64,000 nucleotides of DNA from Ancylomarina sp963977525 (GCA_963977525.1 CAXBPC010000018.1:1-64000), one strand, 5' to 3'; numbered from the stretch's first letter, positions 17,673-26,657 are shown. The notes: generated from the letters alone by a model not told the origin. Program-made: numbers and translations.

Positions 17673-18401
17673 TTACTCCGTGATTTTAGCTTCTGCGGTA
17701 ATCGATTCTTTACCATTCAAGTTGTGCTTGTGCTCAACGATAGATTCAATTCGTCCATCTTTTAAATTGATCACTCTATCTGTCATCTCAGCAATGTCTG
17801 TTTCGTGAGTAACAATTATCACAGTAATACCAGCTCTATTAATTTCTCTAAGCAAGTCCATAACCTCAAGTGAGGTTTGAGAATCTAGAGCACCAGTCGG
17901 TTCATCAGCAAGAATGATTTTGGGATTGGTAATCATTGCTCTTGAAATAGCAACTCTTTGCTTCTGTCCACCAGATAATTCGTTCGGCATGTGCTCAGCC
18001 CACTCTTTCAATCCCATTTTATCGAGATATTCAACAGCAAGCTTATTTCGCTTTTTACGAGCTACTTTCTGATAATATAAGGGTAGTGCCACATTTTCCA
18101 TGGCATTTTTAAAAGTAATCAGGTTAAAAGATTGAAAAACAAATCCCAATAAATCATTTCTTAGTTTTGCAGCCTTAGTCTCACTCATTGTTTTTATTTC
18201 CTGATTATTCAGAATATAAGTACCATCGTCGTGATTATCTAGAAGCCCCAATATATTTAGGAGTGTAGACTTGCCTGAGCCAGAAGATCCCATAATAGAA
18301 ACCAATTCGCCTTCTTTGATATGCAAATCAATTCCCTTAAGAACATGTAGCTTATTGGAGCCAGTAATGTATGATTTGTGAATATTCGTTAATCGGATCA
18401 T
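17673..18401 (-). CDS. MacB/LolD-type ABC transporter ATP-binding protein
   Basis: A 242-residue ATPase with Walker A GSSGSGKST (about residues 38-46), Q loop FVFQSFNLI, signature LSGGQKQR, Walker B IILADEPTGALD and switch histidine VTHE, all of the MacB/LolD type. It is the first gene of the operon and should power the paired permeases. The promoter candidate at 18491 and an 8-bp inverted repeat in the leader (18430-18458) lie upstream. Confidence 0.95.
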   Translation of the reverse strand: MIRLTNIHKSYITGSNKLHVLKGIDLHIKEGELVSIMGSSGSGKSTLLNILGLLDNHDDGTYILNNQEIKTMSETKAAKLRNDLLGFVFQSFNLITFKNAMENVALPLYYQKVARKKRNKLAVEYLDKMGLKEWAEHMPNELSGGQKQRVAISRAMITNPKIILADEPTGALDSQTSLEVMDLLREINRAGITVIIVTHETDIAEMTDRVINLKDGRIESIVEHKHNLNGKESITAEAKITE

Positions 18402-18429
18402 AATCGTTAGTATTTTTTAATTGCTTCTC

Positions 18430-18458
18430 ATGTCGAAGTTTGGTCAGGGTTTCGACAT
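18430..18458 (-). promoter_or_regulatory. Inverted repeat in the leader of the ABC exporter operon
   Basis: Arms ATGTCGAA and TTCGACAT are perfectly complementary, separated by 13 nt. The element lies between the predicted transcription start (about 18485) and the ATPase ATG, so it could be an operator or an mRNA hairpin. No regulator gene is adjacent. Confidence 0.5.
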
Positions 18459-18490
18459 CTAATATTAAAGATTTAAAGGTTATTATCAAA

Positions 18491-18498
18491 CAAATTTA
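18491..18498 (-). promoter_or_regulatory. -7 element TAAATTTG of the ABC exporter operon
   Basis: The minus strand reads TAAATTTG, giving a leader of about 85 nt before the ATPase gene. Confidence 0.55.
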
Positions 18499-18693
18499 GA
18501 TAAACAGCCGATTAACTCGGTAAACGACATGTTAAATAAACTAATCAGGTTGTCTAAATAAGTTAAATATGATTAAATCCTCTTTTCAAGTCTTGATAAA
18601 TTCAATAGTCGTGCCATTTTACACACTAATCTGTAAAACAAGAATATAACTGTTTAGAGTGAATAATACTACATCAAAATCTTGTCCGATATC

Positions 18694-18719
18694 AACACGC
18701 CCGTGTTCGCATTCGAACA
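18694..18719. promoter_or_regulatory. Two overlapping palindromes upstream of dgt
   Basis: AACACG-CC-CGTGTT (18694-18707) overlaps TGTTCG-CATT-CGAACA (18704-18719). The arrangement would allow two alternative hairpins or two operator half-site pairs. The function is unknown. Confidence 0.4.
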
Positions 18720-18868
18720 TATTTTATGTACAAAATCTTAAATTCTAAAAAAACTGTGAATTCATCTTAAATGACTAAAAGAACATTGGTATTTAATGTA
18801 AATTAGCTTCGATTAAATAATGAATTGATTTAGGACAATTACTATAGGGCGAAATTCAACTACATAGC

Positions 18869-20212
18869 ATGAACTGGAACCAACTATTATCTGCCAAACG
18901 CTTTGGACAAGAAGACCGTTTAGCAATTAACGAACATGAAATAAGATCTCAATTCCAAAGGGATTACGATCGCTTAATATTCTCATCTCCTTTTAGAAGA
19001 TTACAAAATAAAACGCAAGTATTTCCTTTACCAGGTAGTATTTTCGTTCACAATAGACTTACACATAGCTTGGAGGTTTCGAGTGTTGGACGCTCCATGG
19101 GTAATCTCTTGACAGAGAAATTAACAAACTCAAAACAATATGAGAATAATCCATATTTGGATGGTATAGGTAATATAGTTGCTACTGCCTGCTTAGCTCA
19201 TGATTTAGGCAACCCTCCTTTTGGGCATTCTGGAGAAGAAGCTCTTTCCTACTACTTCACACATGGTGAGGGAAAAAAACTCGAGAATAAATTCACAACA
19301 GAACAATGGGCTGACCTTTGCAACTTTGAAGGGAATGCTAATGCTTTTCGCCTTTTAACACACGCTTTTAATGGTAGACGAACAGGTGGTTTTGCACTTA
19401 CCTATTCTAGTATTGCATCGATTATAAAATATCCATGGGAAGCTTATAAAATACCTGAAGTTGGAAAACGTAAGTATGGTTTCTTCAATACTGAAAAAGA
19501 GAATTACCAGATGATTGCTAAAGAGCTGGGAATTCCAGAGATTAAACCTGGTATTTTTGCTCGTCATCCATTAGTTTATCTTATTGAGGCTGCCGATGAT
19601 ATTTGTTATCAGATAATGGATATTGAAGATGCTCACAAACTAAAAATCCTTACTACTGAGGAAACAAAGCAACTGCTACTGGATTTTTACGATAAAAGTG
19701 ACGATGTCAACACCCTTAGGAGAATTGATGAAACTTGCGAAGAAGTAAGTGACACCAATGAACAGATTGCTTATATAAGAGCTGGTGTTATTGGGAAATT
19801 AATCAAAGAGTGCGTCACTGTTTTTCTTACAAACGAAGAGAAAATAATGGCTGGTGAATTTACCTCAACACTTATCAAAGAAGTTCCTGAAAGTTCGAAA
19901 GTTGCCTATAAAAATTGCACTCAGATCGCTATCTCAAAAATTTACAACCACCGTTCTGTTCTCGAAATTGAGTTAGCTGGTTATAAAATATTAGGAACTC
20001 TACTTCAAGAATTTGTTGAAGCCATTCTTAATCCGAAAAGCTTCTACTCAAAGAAACTCTTATCTCTAATTCCAGAACAATACAGTCATAAAGATGAAGA
20101 TGACTATTTAAAGATCATGTCAATTTTAGATTTTGTATCAGGAATGACAGATGTTTTTGCTCTAGACCTGTACAGAACGATAAAAGGGATAAAGCTTCCA
20201 GACACTTACTAA
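18869..20212 (+). CDS. dgt: Deoxyguanosinetriphosphate triphosphohydrolase (dGTPase)
   Basis: A 447-residue HD-superfamily enzyme that cleaves dGTP (or dNTPs) to the nucleoside and tripolyphosphate, affecting dNTP pools and sometimes phage resistance. Motifs visible: RRLQNKTQVFPLPG near residue 43, HNRLTHSLEV (first metal histidine), AHDLGNPPFGH (HD pair plus the family-specific glycine-rich turn), and EAADDICYQIMDIEDAH (C-terminal metal aspartate). Length and motifs fit the dgt family. It is followed 11 bp later by a small exported protein gene, probably in the same transcript. Confidence 0.93.
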   Translation: MNWNQLLSAKRFGQEDRLAINEHEIRSQFQRDYDRLIFSSPFRRLQNKTQVFPLPGSIFVHNRLTHSLEVSSVGRSMGNLLTEKLTNSKQYENNPYLDGIGNIVATACLAHDLGNPPFGHSGEEALSYYFTHGEGKKLENKFTTEQWADLCNFEGNANAFRLLTHAFNGRRTGGFALTYSSIASIIKYPWEAYKIPEVGKRKYGFFNTEKENYQMIAKELGIPEIKPGIFARHPLVYLIEAADDICYQIMDIEDAHKLKILTTEETKQLLLDFYDKSDDVNTLRRIDETCEEVSDTNEQIAYIRAGVIGKLIKECVTVFLTNEEKIMAGEFTSTLIKEVPESSKVAYKNCTQIAISKIYNHRSVLEIELAGYKILGTLLQEFVEAILNPKSFYSKKLLSLIPEQYSHKDEDDYLKIMSILDFVSGMTDVFALDLYRTIKGIKLPDTY

Positions 20213-20223
20213 AAATCAAAAAA

Positions 20224-20760
20224 ATGAGTCATAAAAACATAAAACTTAGAATTTTAAGCTTTGTAGTTCTTTTAAGCATCTGCACGACAGGATTTGCACA
20301 ATTAGATTGGGTAAAAATCAAATCAGAGAAATCTAAAATTAGTTTTGAATTACCTGAGACTCCAAATCTCAGAAATCAGGAGCTTAATGGAATCACTTCA
20401 GAGGTTTTTTCGCATCGCGATGCTGCAAACATTTATGGTATTGTAGCTTCAAATTTTTCAGGCTTAGAATTGGACTTTGATCATTCTGATCCCACAGAAT
20501 ATTACAACCAATTGAAGGAAGGTAGTCTATTGAGTAGTAATGCAAGATTAATTTCGGAACAAAGCGTATCCTACAAAAGAATGTTAGGAAAAGAAATCGT
20601 CTACACTTTGATGGTTGAGAATCTTGAATACACCTATTTCAAACGTTTCTTTTTTAAGGGACAATTTATCTACCAAATCGCTATTGGTGGCCCAACACGG
20701 ATGAAACAAGTATTACTTGACAAGAAACAGATCTTCTTTAATTCTATTCAATTCGAATAG
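20224..20760 (+). CDS. Small exported protein of unknown function
   Basis: A 178-residue protein with a signal peptide (ILSFVVLLSICTTGFAQ). The mature part has a pattern like PsbP/DcrB-type folds: a start resembling ISFELPETPN, a central helix, and a final FFKGQFIYQIAIGG...FFNSIQFE strand pair. This fold guess is weak, and no function is known. It begins 11 bp after dgt, so co-transcription is likely although no functional link is apparent. Confidence 0.6.
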   Translation: MSHKNIKLRILSFVVLLSICTTGFAQLDWVKIKSEKSKISFELPETPNLRNQELNGITSEVFSHRDAANIYGIVASNFSGLELDFDHSDPTEYYNQLKEGSLLSSNARLISEQSVSYKRMLGKEIVYTLMVENLEYTYFKRFFFKGQFIYQIAIGGPTRMKQVLLDKKQIFFNSIQFE

Positions 20761-20817
20761 TTCAACTTAAGTCTTAAAAAAATAGCATTTCGCAATTTGA
20801 TTAATCATATCATTCCG

Positions 20818-20825
20818 TAAATTTG
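20818..20825 (+). promoter_or_regulatory. Consensus-like promoter of purD
   Basis: TAAATTTG at 20818-20825 with TTTG at 20796-20799 gives TTTG-N18-TAnnTTTG, one of the two best -33/-7 pairs in the window. The leader to the purD ATG would be about 100 nt; no riboswitch fold was recognised in it. Confidence 0.7.
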
Positions 20826-20929
20826 CCATTTCAAAACCATCACTTTTAAATGATGATTTGAAAAACGAACCATTCTATAAATTCATTGACACACCAGAAG
20901 CGAAACTGGGAAAGTAAATTAATAAACAG

Positions 20930-22201
20930 ATGAAAGTACTTGTATTAGGATCAGGAGGAAGAGAGCATGCATTTGCATGGAAAATAGCACAAAGCGATAA
21001 ACTTGAGAAACTGTATGTGGCTCCTGGTAATGCTGGGACTGAAGAATTAGCTGAGAATGTTAATATCGACCCAAACGATTTTGAGAAAGTAAGAACTTTT
21101 GTTCTTGACAAAGCAATCGATATGGTTATTGTTGGCCCTGAAGATCCATTGGTAAATGGGATTCATGATTTTTTCTTAGCTGATGAAAAACTAAAACAAG
21201 TTGCTGTTATTGGACCAGAAAAAGCAGCTGCTCAAATGGAAGGTAGTAAGGATTTCGCAAAAGATTTCATGGCTCGCCACAAAATTCCTACAGCTCAATA
21301 CAGAAGTATTACATATGAAAACCTTGAAGAAGGTTACCACTTCCTTGAAACTCTAAAATCTCCTTACGTACTTAAAGCTGATGGATTGGCTGCTGGTAAA
21401 GGTGTTTTAATCATTGAAGATCTTGACGAAGCAAAGAATTCTCTTAAAGAGATGATTGGTGGCATGTTTGGTGCTGCTAGTGCTACAGTAGTTATTGAAG
21501 AATTTTTATCAGGTATTGAATTATCTGTTTTTGTTTTGACTGATGGCAAAAGCTATAAAGTACTTGCTGAAGCTAAAGATTACAAAAGAATTGGTGAAGG
21601 CGATACTGGATTAAATACGGGTGGTATGGGAGCGATTTCTCCTGTGCATTTTGCCAATGAAGAATTCATGAGCAAAGTTGAAGAACGCGTTATCAAACCA
21701 ACTATTGATGGTTTCAAAAAAGACAATACGCCATTTGTTGGCTTCGTTTTTATTGGACTGATGAAAGTTGATAATGATCCATTTGTTATCGAATATAACG
21801 TTAGAATGGGTGATCCTGAAACTGAAGTTGTTCTACCACGTATCAAATCTGATTTCCTTGAGTTAATGATCGCTGTTGCTGATAAAAAGTTAGATCAATT
21901 TCAATTAGAATTGGATGAGAGAACAGTAACAACTGTTATGCTTGTATCAGGTGGTTACCCTGAAGCTTACGAAAAAGGTAAAACTATCAGCGGAATTGAT
22001 CAGGTATCTGACAGTATTGTATTCCATGCTGGTACAACTGGTAACAATAACGAAGTTGTAACAAATGGTGGACGAGTAATTGCTGTAAGTTCTTATGGAG
22101 ATAATATTAACAGTGCTCTTAAGAAGTCATTTAGTAGTGCTGATAAAATCCAATTTGAAGGTAAATATTACAGAAAAGATATAGGTTTCGATTTACAATA
22201 A
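20930..22201 (+). CDS. purD: Phosphoribosylamine-glycine ligase
   Basis: A 423-residue ATP-grasp enzyme for step two of purine synthesis, joining 5-phosphoribosylamine and glycine to GAR. The N-domain begins MKVLVLGSGGREHAFAWK. The ATP-grasp core shows SPYVLKADGLAAGKGV and NTGGMGAISP, and the metal-binding end reads FIEYNVRMGDPETEVVLPR (written here in two overlapping blocks, V-I-E-Y-N-V-R-M-G-D and PETEVVLPR). Length is normal. No other purine genes are nearby; the following membrane-protein gene lies 54 bp downstream. Confidence 0.97.
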   Translation: MKVLVLGSGGREHAFAWKIAQSDKLEKLYVAPGNAGTEELAENVNIDPNDFEKVRTFVLDKAIDMVIVGPEDPLVNGIHDFFLADEKLKQVAVIGPEKAAAQMEGSKDFAKDFMARHKIPTAQYRSITYENLEEGYHFLETLKSPYVLKADGLAAGKGVLIIEDLDEAKNSLKEMIGGMFGAASATVVIEEFLSGIELSVFVLTDGKSYKVLAEAKDYKRIGEGDTGLNTGGMGAISPVHFANEEFMSKVEERVIKPTIDGFKKDNTPFVGFVFIGLMKVDNDPFVIEYNVRMGDPETEVVLPRIKSDFLELMIAVADKKLDQFQLELDERTVTTVMLVSGGYPEAYEKGKTISGIDQVSDSIVFHAGTTGNNNEVVTNGGRVIAVSSYGDNINSALKKSFSSADKIQFEGKYYRKDIGFDLQ

Positions 22202-22255
22202 TCGAACAGCTTACAATTGAGTTTGCAAAGGAATTAATATTTAAAAATCACAATA

Positions 22256-23230
22256 ATGCTGTTAAAAGTTTTAAGAAGAAGATCACCTATCTATTTTATT
22301 CTTATTCCTATAATTGCTCTTATTTTGTGGTTTAATGCATTTCAGAATCCAGTTATATTGGCTGAGTATTCTTTGCAAATGCCACTATACAAATCTTTAC
22401 TTTGCATACTCAATTATAATCCTTTATATCTAAACATATTCGGCTATTTGATTATACTCTTAATCTCCTACAGCCTAATACAACTCAACGAGCAGTTCAT
22501 ATTTATTAAACAACGTACGGATTTACCTTCGGCTTTGTTTATAATACTTGCTTCGTGTGCCGTGCTTGTAAATGGCATGCACCCTGCTCTTATTAGTGCC
22601 CTATTTTTACTTTTATCGCTCAACCGTATATTCAAAATTTATCATGGCAGCCAAAGTGTTTCTTCGGCATTTGATGTTGGAGTACTTATTGGTTTAGCTA
22701 GTCTATTTTATTTACCTACCAGCCTTTTCTTTGTTTGGTTTATATGGGCTCTAGTCATATTAGGTTCTTTGAAACTGAAAGAATTAATGGGTGGCTTAAT
22801 AGGTTTTATTACACCTATATTCTTTGCTCTATGTTGGTTTTTTTGGCAAGGAGATCTAGAATCCTTTCTCGATCAAACCAAAATGATCTTTGAGCATCAG
22901 GAGCAACTAGTCAGTTTCTCAATCTCACATATTCTATATTGGGTATTTCTAGCTTTATTAAGCTTGATCTCAATTTTCTTTACCATTTGGGGTTTCGAGG
23001 AAAAACGTGTCCGTTCTAGAAAATACCTTCTTATTTTGGTTGCTCTATTTGTAACAAGTATTGCATCAGGTATTCTATTCCCATCAGCTATTATAGCTCA
23101 GATTTTTATTGCAGCCGTGCCGCTTTCTTATATTTTCAGCTACTTTTTTGTGATGAATCGCAACACAAAAATCTCTGAAATTCTATTTGGAATTTTAGTA
23201 TTAGGCTGTTTATTACTAAAGCTATTGTAG
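22256..23230 (+). CDS. Polytopic membrane protein, possibly DUF6427 family
   Basis: A 324-residue integral membrane protein with about nine to ten hydrophobic helices and short loops; the N-terminus MLLKVLRRRSPIYFILIPIIALILWFNA resembles DUF6427 proteins of Bacteroidota, which are often found next to purD. That assignment is from memory of family context and is tentative. No catalytic motif is visible. It starts 54 bp after purD on the same strand and may share its transcript. Confidence 0.6.
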   Translation: MLLKVLRRRSPIYFILIPIIALILWFNAFQNPVILAEYSLQMPLYKSLLCILNYNPLYLNIFGYLIILLISYSLIQLNEQFIFIKQRTDLPSALFIILASCAVLVNGMHPALISALFLLLSLNRIFKIYHGSQSVSSAFDVGVLIGLASLFYLPTSLFFVWFIWALVILGSLKLKELMGGLIGFITPIFFALCWFFWQGDLESFLDQTKMIFEHQEQLVSFSISHILYWVFLALLSLISIFFTIWGFEEKRVRSRKYLLILVALFVTSIASGILFPSAIIAQIFIAAVPLSYIFSYFFVMNRNTKISEILFGILVLGCLLLKLL

Positions 23231-23260
23231 GCTACAAGAATGTTCTTATTTTCCTATGAG

Positions 23261-23326
23261 AAAATACACCTATGTATTTTCTAATTTTGCACTAGTGTAT
23301 TTTCGGACAAGACACTAGTGTATTTT
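23261..23326. repeat. Inverted and direct repeats downstream of the membrane protein gene
   Basis: AAAATAC-N6-GTATTTT (23261-23280) is followed by two direct copies of CACTAGTGTATTTT (23290-23303 and 23313-23326), 23 bp apart. CACTAGTG is itself palindromic. The second copy runs into TTTTTT, so part of this may be a terminator. Confidence 0.65.
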
Positions 23327-23390
23327 TTGATCCAGTAAAACTCTTGTCTCCAACTCTGACAATAGCTATAATAAATATTCATCATAAAGA

Positions 23391-23424
23391 AATAGAGCAA
23401 ACAATATAAATTGCTTGCTCTATT
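23391..23424. terminator. Hairpin between convergent genes
   Basis: A 10-bp stem AATAGAGCAA/TTGCTCTATT with a loop of 14 nt lies 62 nt past the stop of the small PspC gene on the minus strand. T runs are poor, so termination is tentative. Confidence 0.45.
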
Positions 23425-23485
23425 AACTCAATATAACCTCCATTGAAAAAGACCAAACTCAGGAGGCATGAGTCTTTCGTATATC

Positions 23486-23686
23486 TCAATCGCTTACTCT
23501 TACTGGATTATCTTCTAATACAAGTGCCAAAACCAAATAAGCTATTAATGCTAAAGGATTAAACAAGCACACTATCATAAAAATGGCTCTAGCAATTACT
23601 GGATCTAGCTCTGGGTTTATATAGTGCGACAAGCCTCCACACACCCCTGCTACTTTTTTATCGCTTGATTTGTATAAACGTTGCAT
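23486..23686 (-). CDS. Small PspC-domain membrane protein
   Basis: A 66-residue single PspC domain: RLYKSSDKKVAGVCGGLSHYI near the start, then two hydrophobic stretches (about residues 31-58). In enteric bacteria PspC is part of the phage-shock membrane-stress response; in Bacteroidota such proteins usually sit, as here, with PadR and longer PspC genes, and their role is unknown. It is the last gene of the operon running from 26657. Confidence 0.85.
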   Translation of the reverse strand: MQRLYKSSDKKVAGVCGGLSHYINPELDPVIARAIFMIVCLFNPLALIAYLVLALVLEDNPVRVSD

Positions 23687-23707
23687 ATCTCCTTTTTTAA
23701 AAGTTTA

Positions 23708-24190
23708 CTAATCGAATTTATATTTTGAAAGAGATTCTAACTCATCGATATGAAAATCACCAAAAAATGACACTAGTGATGTTCTATTTTCATTACAATG
23801 TAGAAGGTGGAATTCACTAAATCGTTTCTTTTTACCTAAGGCAAAAAAGTAAACTTCATCAGAATCGTCATCCTTTTCTGTATCCTTAAGAACCTGTTTG
23901 TATTTACCCGAAGTTAATGCTGAAATGATAATCTTCTTAAACTTAGTCTCATCACCGTTCTCTTTCTTATAACTCAAAAGCTTAATTCCATCACAATCAC
24001 CAGTTACATTCTTTTCAAACTCATCTTCATCGACATCAAAATCTAAATTCTTTAAGAAGTTCCCCGAGAAACTAAAACTACTGAACTCATCTAACTTCGA
24101 ATATTTTTCATGTAGTTTTTCTGCCTTTGTTTGTGCTTGAATCAACACTGGGAAAAGGATAACCATTAATATAAATGCTACTTTTTTCAT
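23708..24190 (-). CDS. Exported DUF4252-type protein
   Basis: A 160-residue protein with signal peptide MKKVAFILMVILFPVLIQAQ. The mature part (KAEKLHEKYSKLDEFSSFSFSGNFL, later LLSYKKENGD) follows the pattern of DUF4252, small Bacteroidota envelope proteins of unknown function that commonly occur beside ECF sigma or PspC genes. It lies between two PspC-domain genes, 21 bp from the small one, suggesting an envelope-stress role by context only. Confidence 0.65.
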   Translation of the reverse strand: MKKVAFILMVILFPVLIQAQTKAEKLHEKYSKLDEFSSFSFSGNFLKNLDFDVDEDEFEKNVTGDCDGIKLLSYKKENGDETKFKKIIISALTSGKYKQVLKDTEKDDDSDEVYFFALGKKKRFSEFHLLHCNENRTSLVSFFGDFHIDELESLSKYKFD

Positions 24191-24298
24191 CTGTTTAAAT
24201 TTTAAGTATTGATCTAATGACTAGCAACTGAATCAGTTGACTAAAACGAACCAGCGCTTCGTCATTAACTAGATTAAGAAATATATAAAACCATGAAC

Positions 24299-25867
24299 TT
24301 AGTCACGATATAATGTCAAACCTTCTTGCTTCATTACCCATTTCTTGCCTACCATATCACCATCCCAAGTATTGCTAACATTCTCGATATCGTGGATGAT
24401 ATCATCAACACTTTTATCTAAAAAAACGGCTTTCCCTTCTGGTACTTTAAGTGTGATTTGTAATTTCTGATTCCTCCACTTATCACCTATTGGTAAAGTA
24501 AAATACTCGTCAAAAATTAATAATGAATCCACCTGTTTCCATGAGTATTTGATTTCTTCAGCATTTTCAACGGCATCGCCATGAGTTCTGCCTCTCGACT
24601 TCTTCTTCATGATGATCTCATAATTACCCGAATCACTTTTTTCAATATCAAGAGTAGGTTCACCTAATACAAGTTTCTCGTCATCTTTCACAATAACCTT
24701 TACACCATCCAAATCAACATTCGCATCGTGCCAATTGAAATCAATATTCTTCTCTGCTCTTATATAAAGTGTATTACTATCAAAATTATCTAGAACTTCG
24801 GTATCCGCATAAGTCGTTCCACTACTTAGATATGACTTTGCCTGCGTAAGGCTAACTGAAATTAAAAGAATAATACCACCTAACCAAAGGGCTAGTGCTG
24901 TAAGACCAATCGCCTTATTATTTGTTTTAAACTTCACTAATAGCTTTATGCCTACAAAAATTAGCAGCATTAAAGGAATACCTATTACAAGCATCAAACC
25001 AAGAGAAAATAATTTAATTCCCATACCTGTGAAAAACATATCAGGCATAAAAGCTCCTGGAAAATGCATACCTGCAAATGGACCTACAACACTAGTCGTA
25101 AAAATTAGAGTTCCTAGGAAAGAAAGAAGGGAGATAATACCAGCTATTATTAAGCCTATTCCTATTATTATCAATACCACCTTTAAGAAAAGACGTAAGG
25201 CTGAACCTGCAAAATCAACACCTTTATCGAAACCATCTCTCACCTGAGGTCCACGTTTTTCACGCATATTATCGAAGTTCTCTTTCACTTCTTGATATTC
25301 ATCTTTTATCGATTTCTCGATATTCGATATATTAACCCTTTCACCTTTCATCTCTAGTTTTTGAGCTGTTGTATTTGCCTTAGGCACAACTATCCAAAGA
25401 ATAACATAAAGGATAAACGATGCTCCAGCTCCTAAAAACAATAGTAAAACAAACATCAATCGAATTACAACTACGTCGATACCAAAATAAGCCGATATAC
25501 CACTTGCTACACCACCAAATACACGATGATCAGGATCACGGAATAATCTTCTTCTACGACGAGATCTTTTAGTTCCAGAAACAACTTCTTCTTCATCGCT
25601 ATCTGTTTCAAAAATCTCCTCTGGCTTCCCCATTATAGTGATAACCTCATCAATCATTGTTTCAGTTACAACTTGATCTTTTGAGCTTAGTTTTTCATTG
25701 AAAATTTCCGAAATTCGTGACTCGATATCTGCAATAATTTCACGCCCTTCTTCATTCGCACCATAATGAGCATTAATACTACGTAAATAAACTTGGAGTT
25801 TTTCGTATGCATCTTCGTCTATATGAAAGATGCTACCACTTATGTTTATTGTGAATGTCTTTTTCAT
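24299..25867 (-). CDS. Large PspC-domain membrane protein
   Basis: A 522-residue protein. Residues 1-95 form a cytoplasmic domain starting MKKTFTINISGSIFHIDEDAYEKL; a run of five arginines precedes the PspC domain (RDPDHRVFGGVASGISAYFGID, about 111-165). Then come several more transmembrane helices (to about 350) and a beta-rich C-terminal part of about 170 residues predicted outside the membrane. This layout is common in Bacteroidota PadR-linked operons. It probably senses or buffers membrane stress, but this is inference. PadR is encoded 94 bp upstream. Confidence 0.85.
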   Translation of the reverse strand: MKKTFTINISGSIFHIDEDAYEKLQVYLRSINAHYGANEEGREIIADIESRISEIFNEKLSSKDQVVTETMIDEVITIMGKPEEIFETDSDEEEVVSGTKRSRRRRRLFRDPDHRVFGGVASGISAYFGIDVVVIRLMFVLLLFLGAGASFILYVILWIVVPKANTTAQKLEMKGERVNISNIEKSIKDEYQEVKENFDNMREKRGPQVRDGFDKGVDFAGSALRLFLKVVLIIIGIGLIIAGIISLLSFLGTLIFTTSVVGPFAGMHFPGAFMPDMFFTGMGIKLFSLGLMLVIGIPLMLLIFVGIKLLVKFKTNNKAIGLTALALWLGGIILLISVSLTQAKSYLSSGTTYADTEVLDNFDSNTLYIRAEKNIDFNWHDANVDLDGVKVIVKDDEKLVLGEPTLDIEKSDSGNYEIIMKKKSRGRTHGDAVENAEEIKYSWKQVDSLLIFDEYFTLPIGDKWRNQKLQITLKVPEGKAVFLDKSVDDIIHDIENVSNTWDGDMVGKKWVMKQEGLTLYRD

Positions 25868-25961
25868 CTTCTTTTATTTTAATATTTAAATACCATTTTA
25901 CGAATCTTGTTTTATTCGGTATTATAAATAATTTCAAATACTCTTTTTTTCTTTAAGCGAC

Positions 25962-26285
25962 CTACTGGTTTACAGTAGTTACAGCATCTACCAATTCTTG
26001 CCATGAACCATCTAACTCTACAAGGAAATCTCGTCCTATATCGGTAATTCCATAATATTTACGAGGTGGACCTTGTGTCGATTCTTCCCAGCGATAGCTA
26101 AGTAGTCCAGCATTTTTAAGTCGAGTTAATAAAGGATAAAGTGTTCCTTCCACAACTATCATCTTAGCTTCCTTCAGCTTCTTTATAATGTCTGAAGCAT
26201 AAGCATCATTCTTAGAGAGTATGGAAAGAATACAATATTCCAATACTCCTTTTCGCATCTGGGCTTTCGTATTTTCTATCTTCAT
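25962..26285 (-). CDS. PadR-family transcriptional regulator
   Basis: A 107-residue winged-helix DNA-binding protein: RKGVLEYCILSILSKNDAYASDIIKKL, then the recognition part VVEGTLYPLLTRLKNAGLL and wing residues GPPRKYYGIT, all standard for PadR. The short C-terminal helix fits the dimerising PadR-s2 subfamily. In Bacteroidota it typically controls the PspC operon in which it lies. A candidate operator is the dyad at 26730-26756. Confidence 0.92.
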   Translation of the reverse strand: MKIENTKAQMRKGVLEYCILSILSKNDAYASDIIKKLKEAKMIVVEGTLYPLLTRLKNAGLLSYRWEESTQGPPRKYYGITDIGRDFLVELDGSWQELVDAVTTVNQ

Positions 26286-26297
26286 TTGGAATATATT

Positions 26298-26657
26298 TTA
26301 AATTCTTGTTTGAATTACTACTGGCATATTTCTAAAATTCTTCTTTCTTATTTTCTTTAAAGAGTTTCTTTTAGATTTTGAGATGATTGAATCATTAGAA
26401 CTCTTCACCTTACTTTTAACTTCAAGTGCTTTTTTCAAACTGTCTGCTTTAATAGCTTCCTCTTCATCTGATGACCAATCAGAATCAAAAAAGTGATTAA
26501 GGCTAAACCAGTTGTTGAAATTAGATTGCGAATCTGAGTTTAATGAAAAGGAGATTGAACTTGTAGATTGAACCGACTGAGACTTTAATATTGATGGACT
26601 AATACAAAACCCAATCAACATACATACAATCATGATTCTATTTATTTTCCTTTTCAT
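26298..26657 (-). CDS. Small exported protein of the PadR/PspC operon, unknown
   Basis: A 119-residue protein with an N-terminal signal/anchor (IMIVCMLIGFCISPSILKSQ), a serine/asparagine-rich middle (residues 30-60), then a lysine-rich charged tail. I do not recognise a family. It is the first gene of the operon; its stop is 12 bp before the PadR start, so the two are surely co-transcribed. A TATATTTG promoter lies about 50 bp upstream. Confidence 0.6.
   Translation of the reverse strand: MKRKINRIMIVCMLIGFCISPSILKSQSVQSTSSISFSLNSDSQSNFNNWFSLNHFFDSDWSSDEEEAIKADSLKKALEVKSKVKSSNDSIISKSKRNSLKKIRKKNFRNMPVVIQTRI

Larger units (their letters stand above)
18402..18868. other. Divergent regulatory region between the ABC operon and dgt
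   Basis: These 467 bp hold no gene. They contain, left to right, an 8-bp inverted repeat in the ABC leader (18430-18458), a minus-strand TAAATTTG promoter (18491-18498), two overlapping short dyads (18694-18719) and a plus-strand TAGCTTCG near-consensus element (18804-18811) facing dgt. Confidence 0.6.

Noticed and set aside
20818..20930. Purine riboswitch in the purD leader
   Set aside because: The roughly 100-nt leader shows no three-way junction or the conserved purine-aptamer loops.
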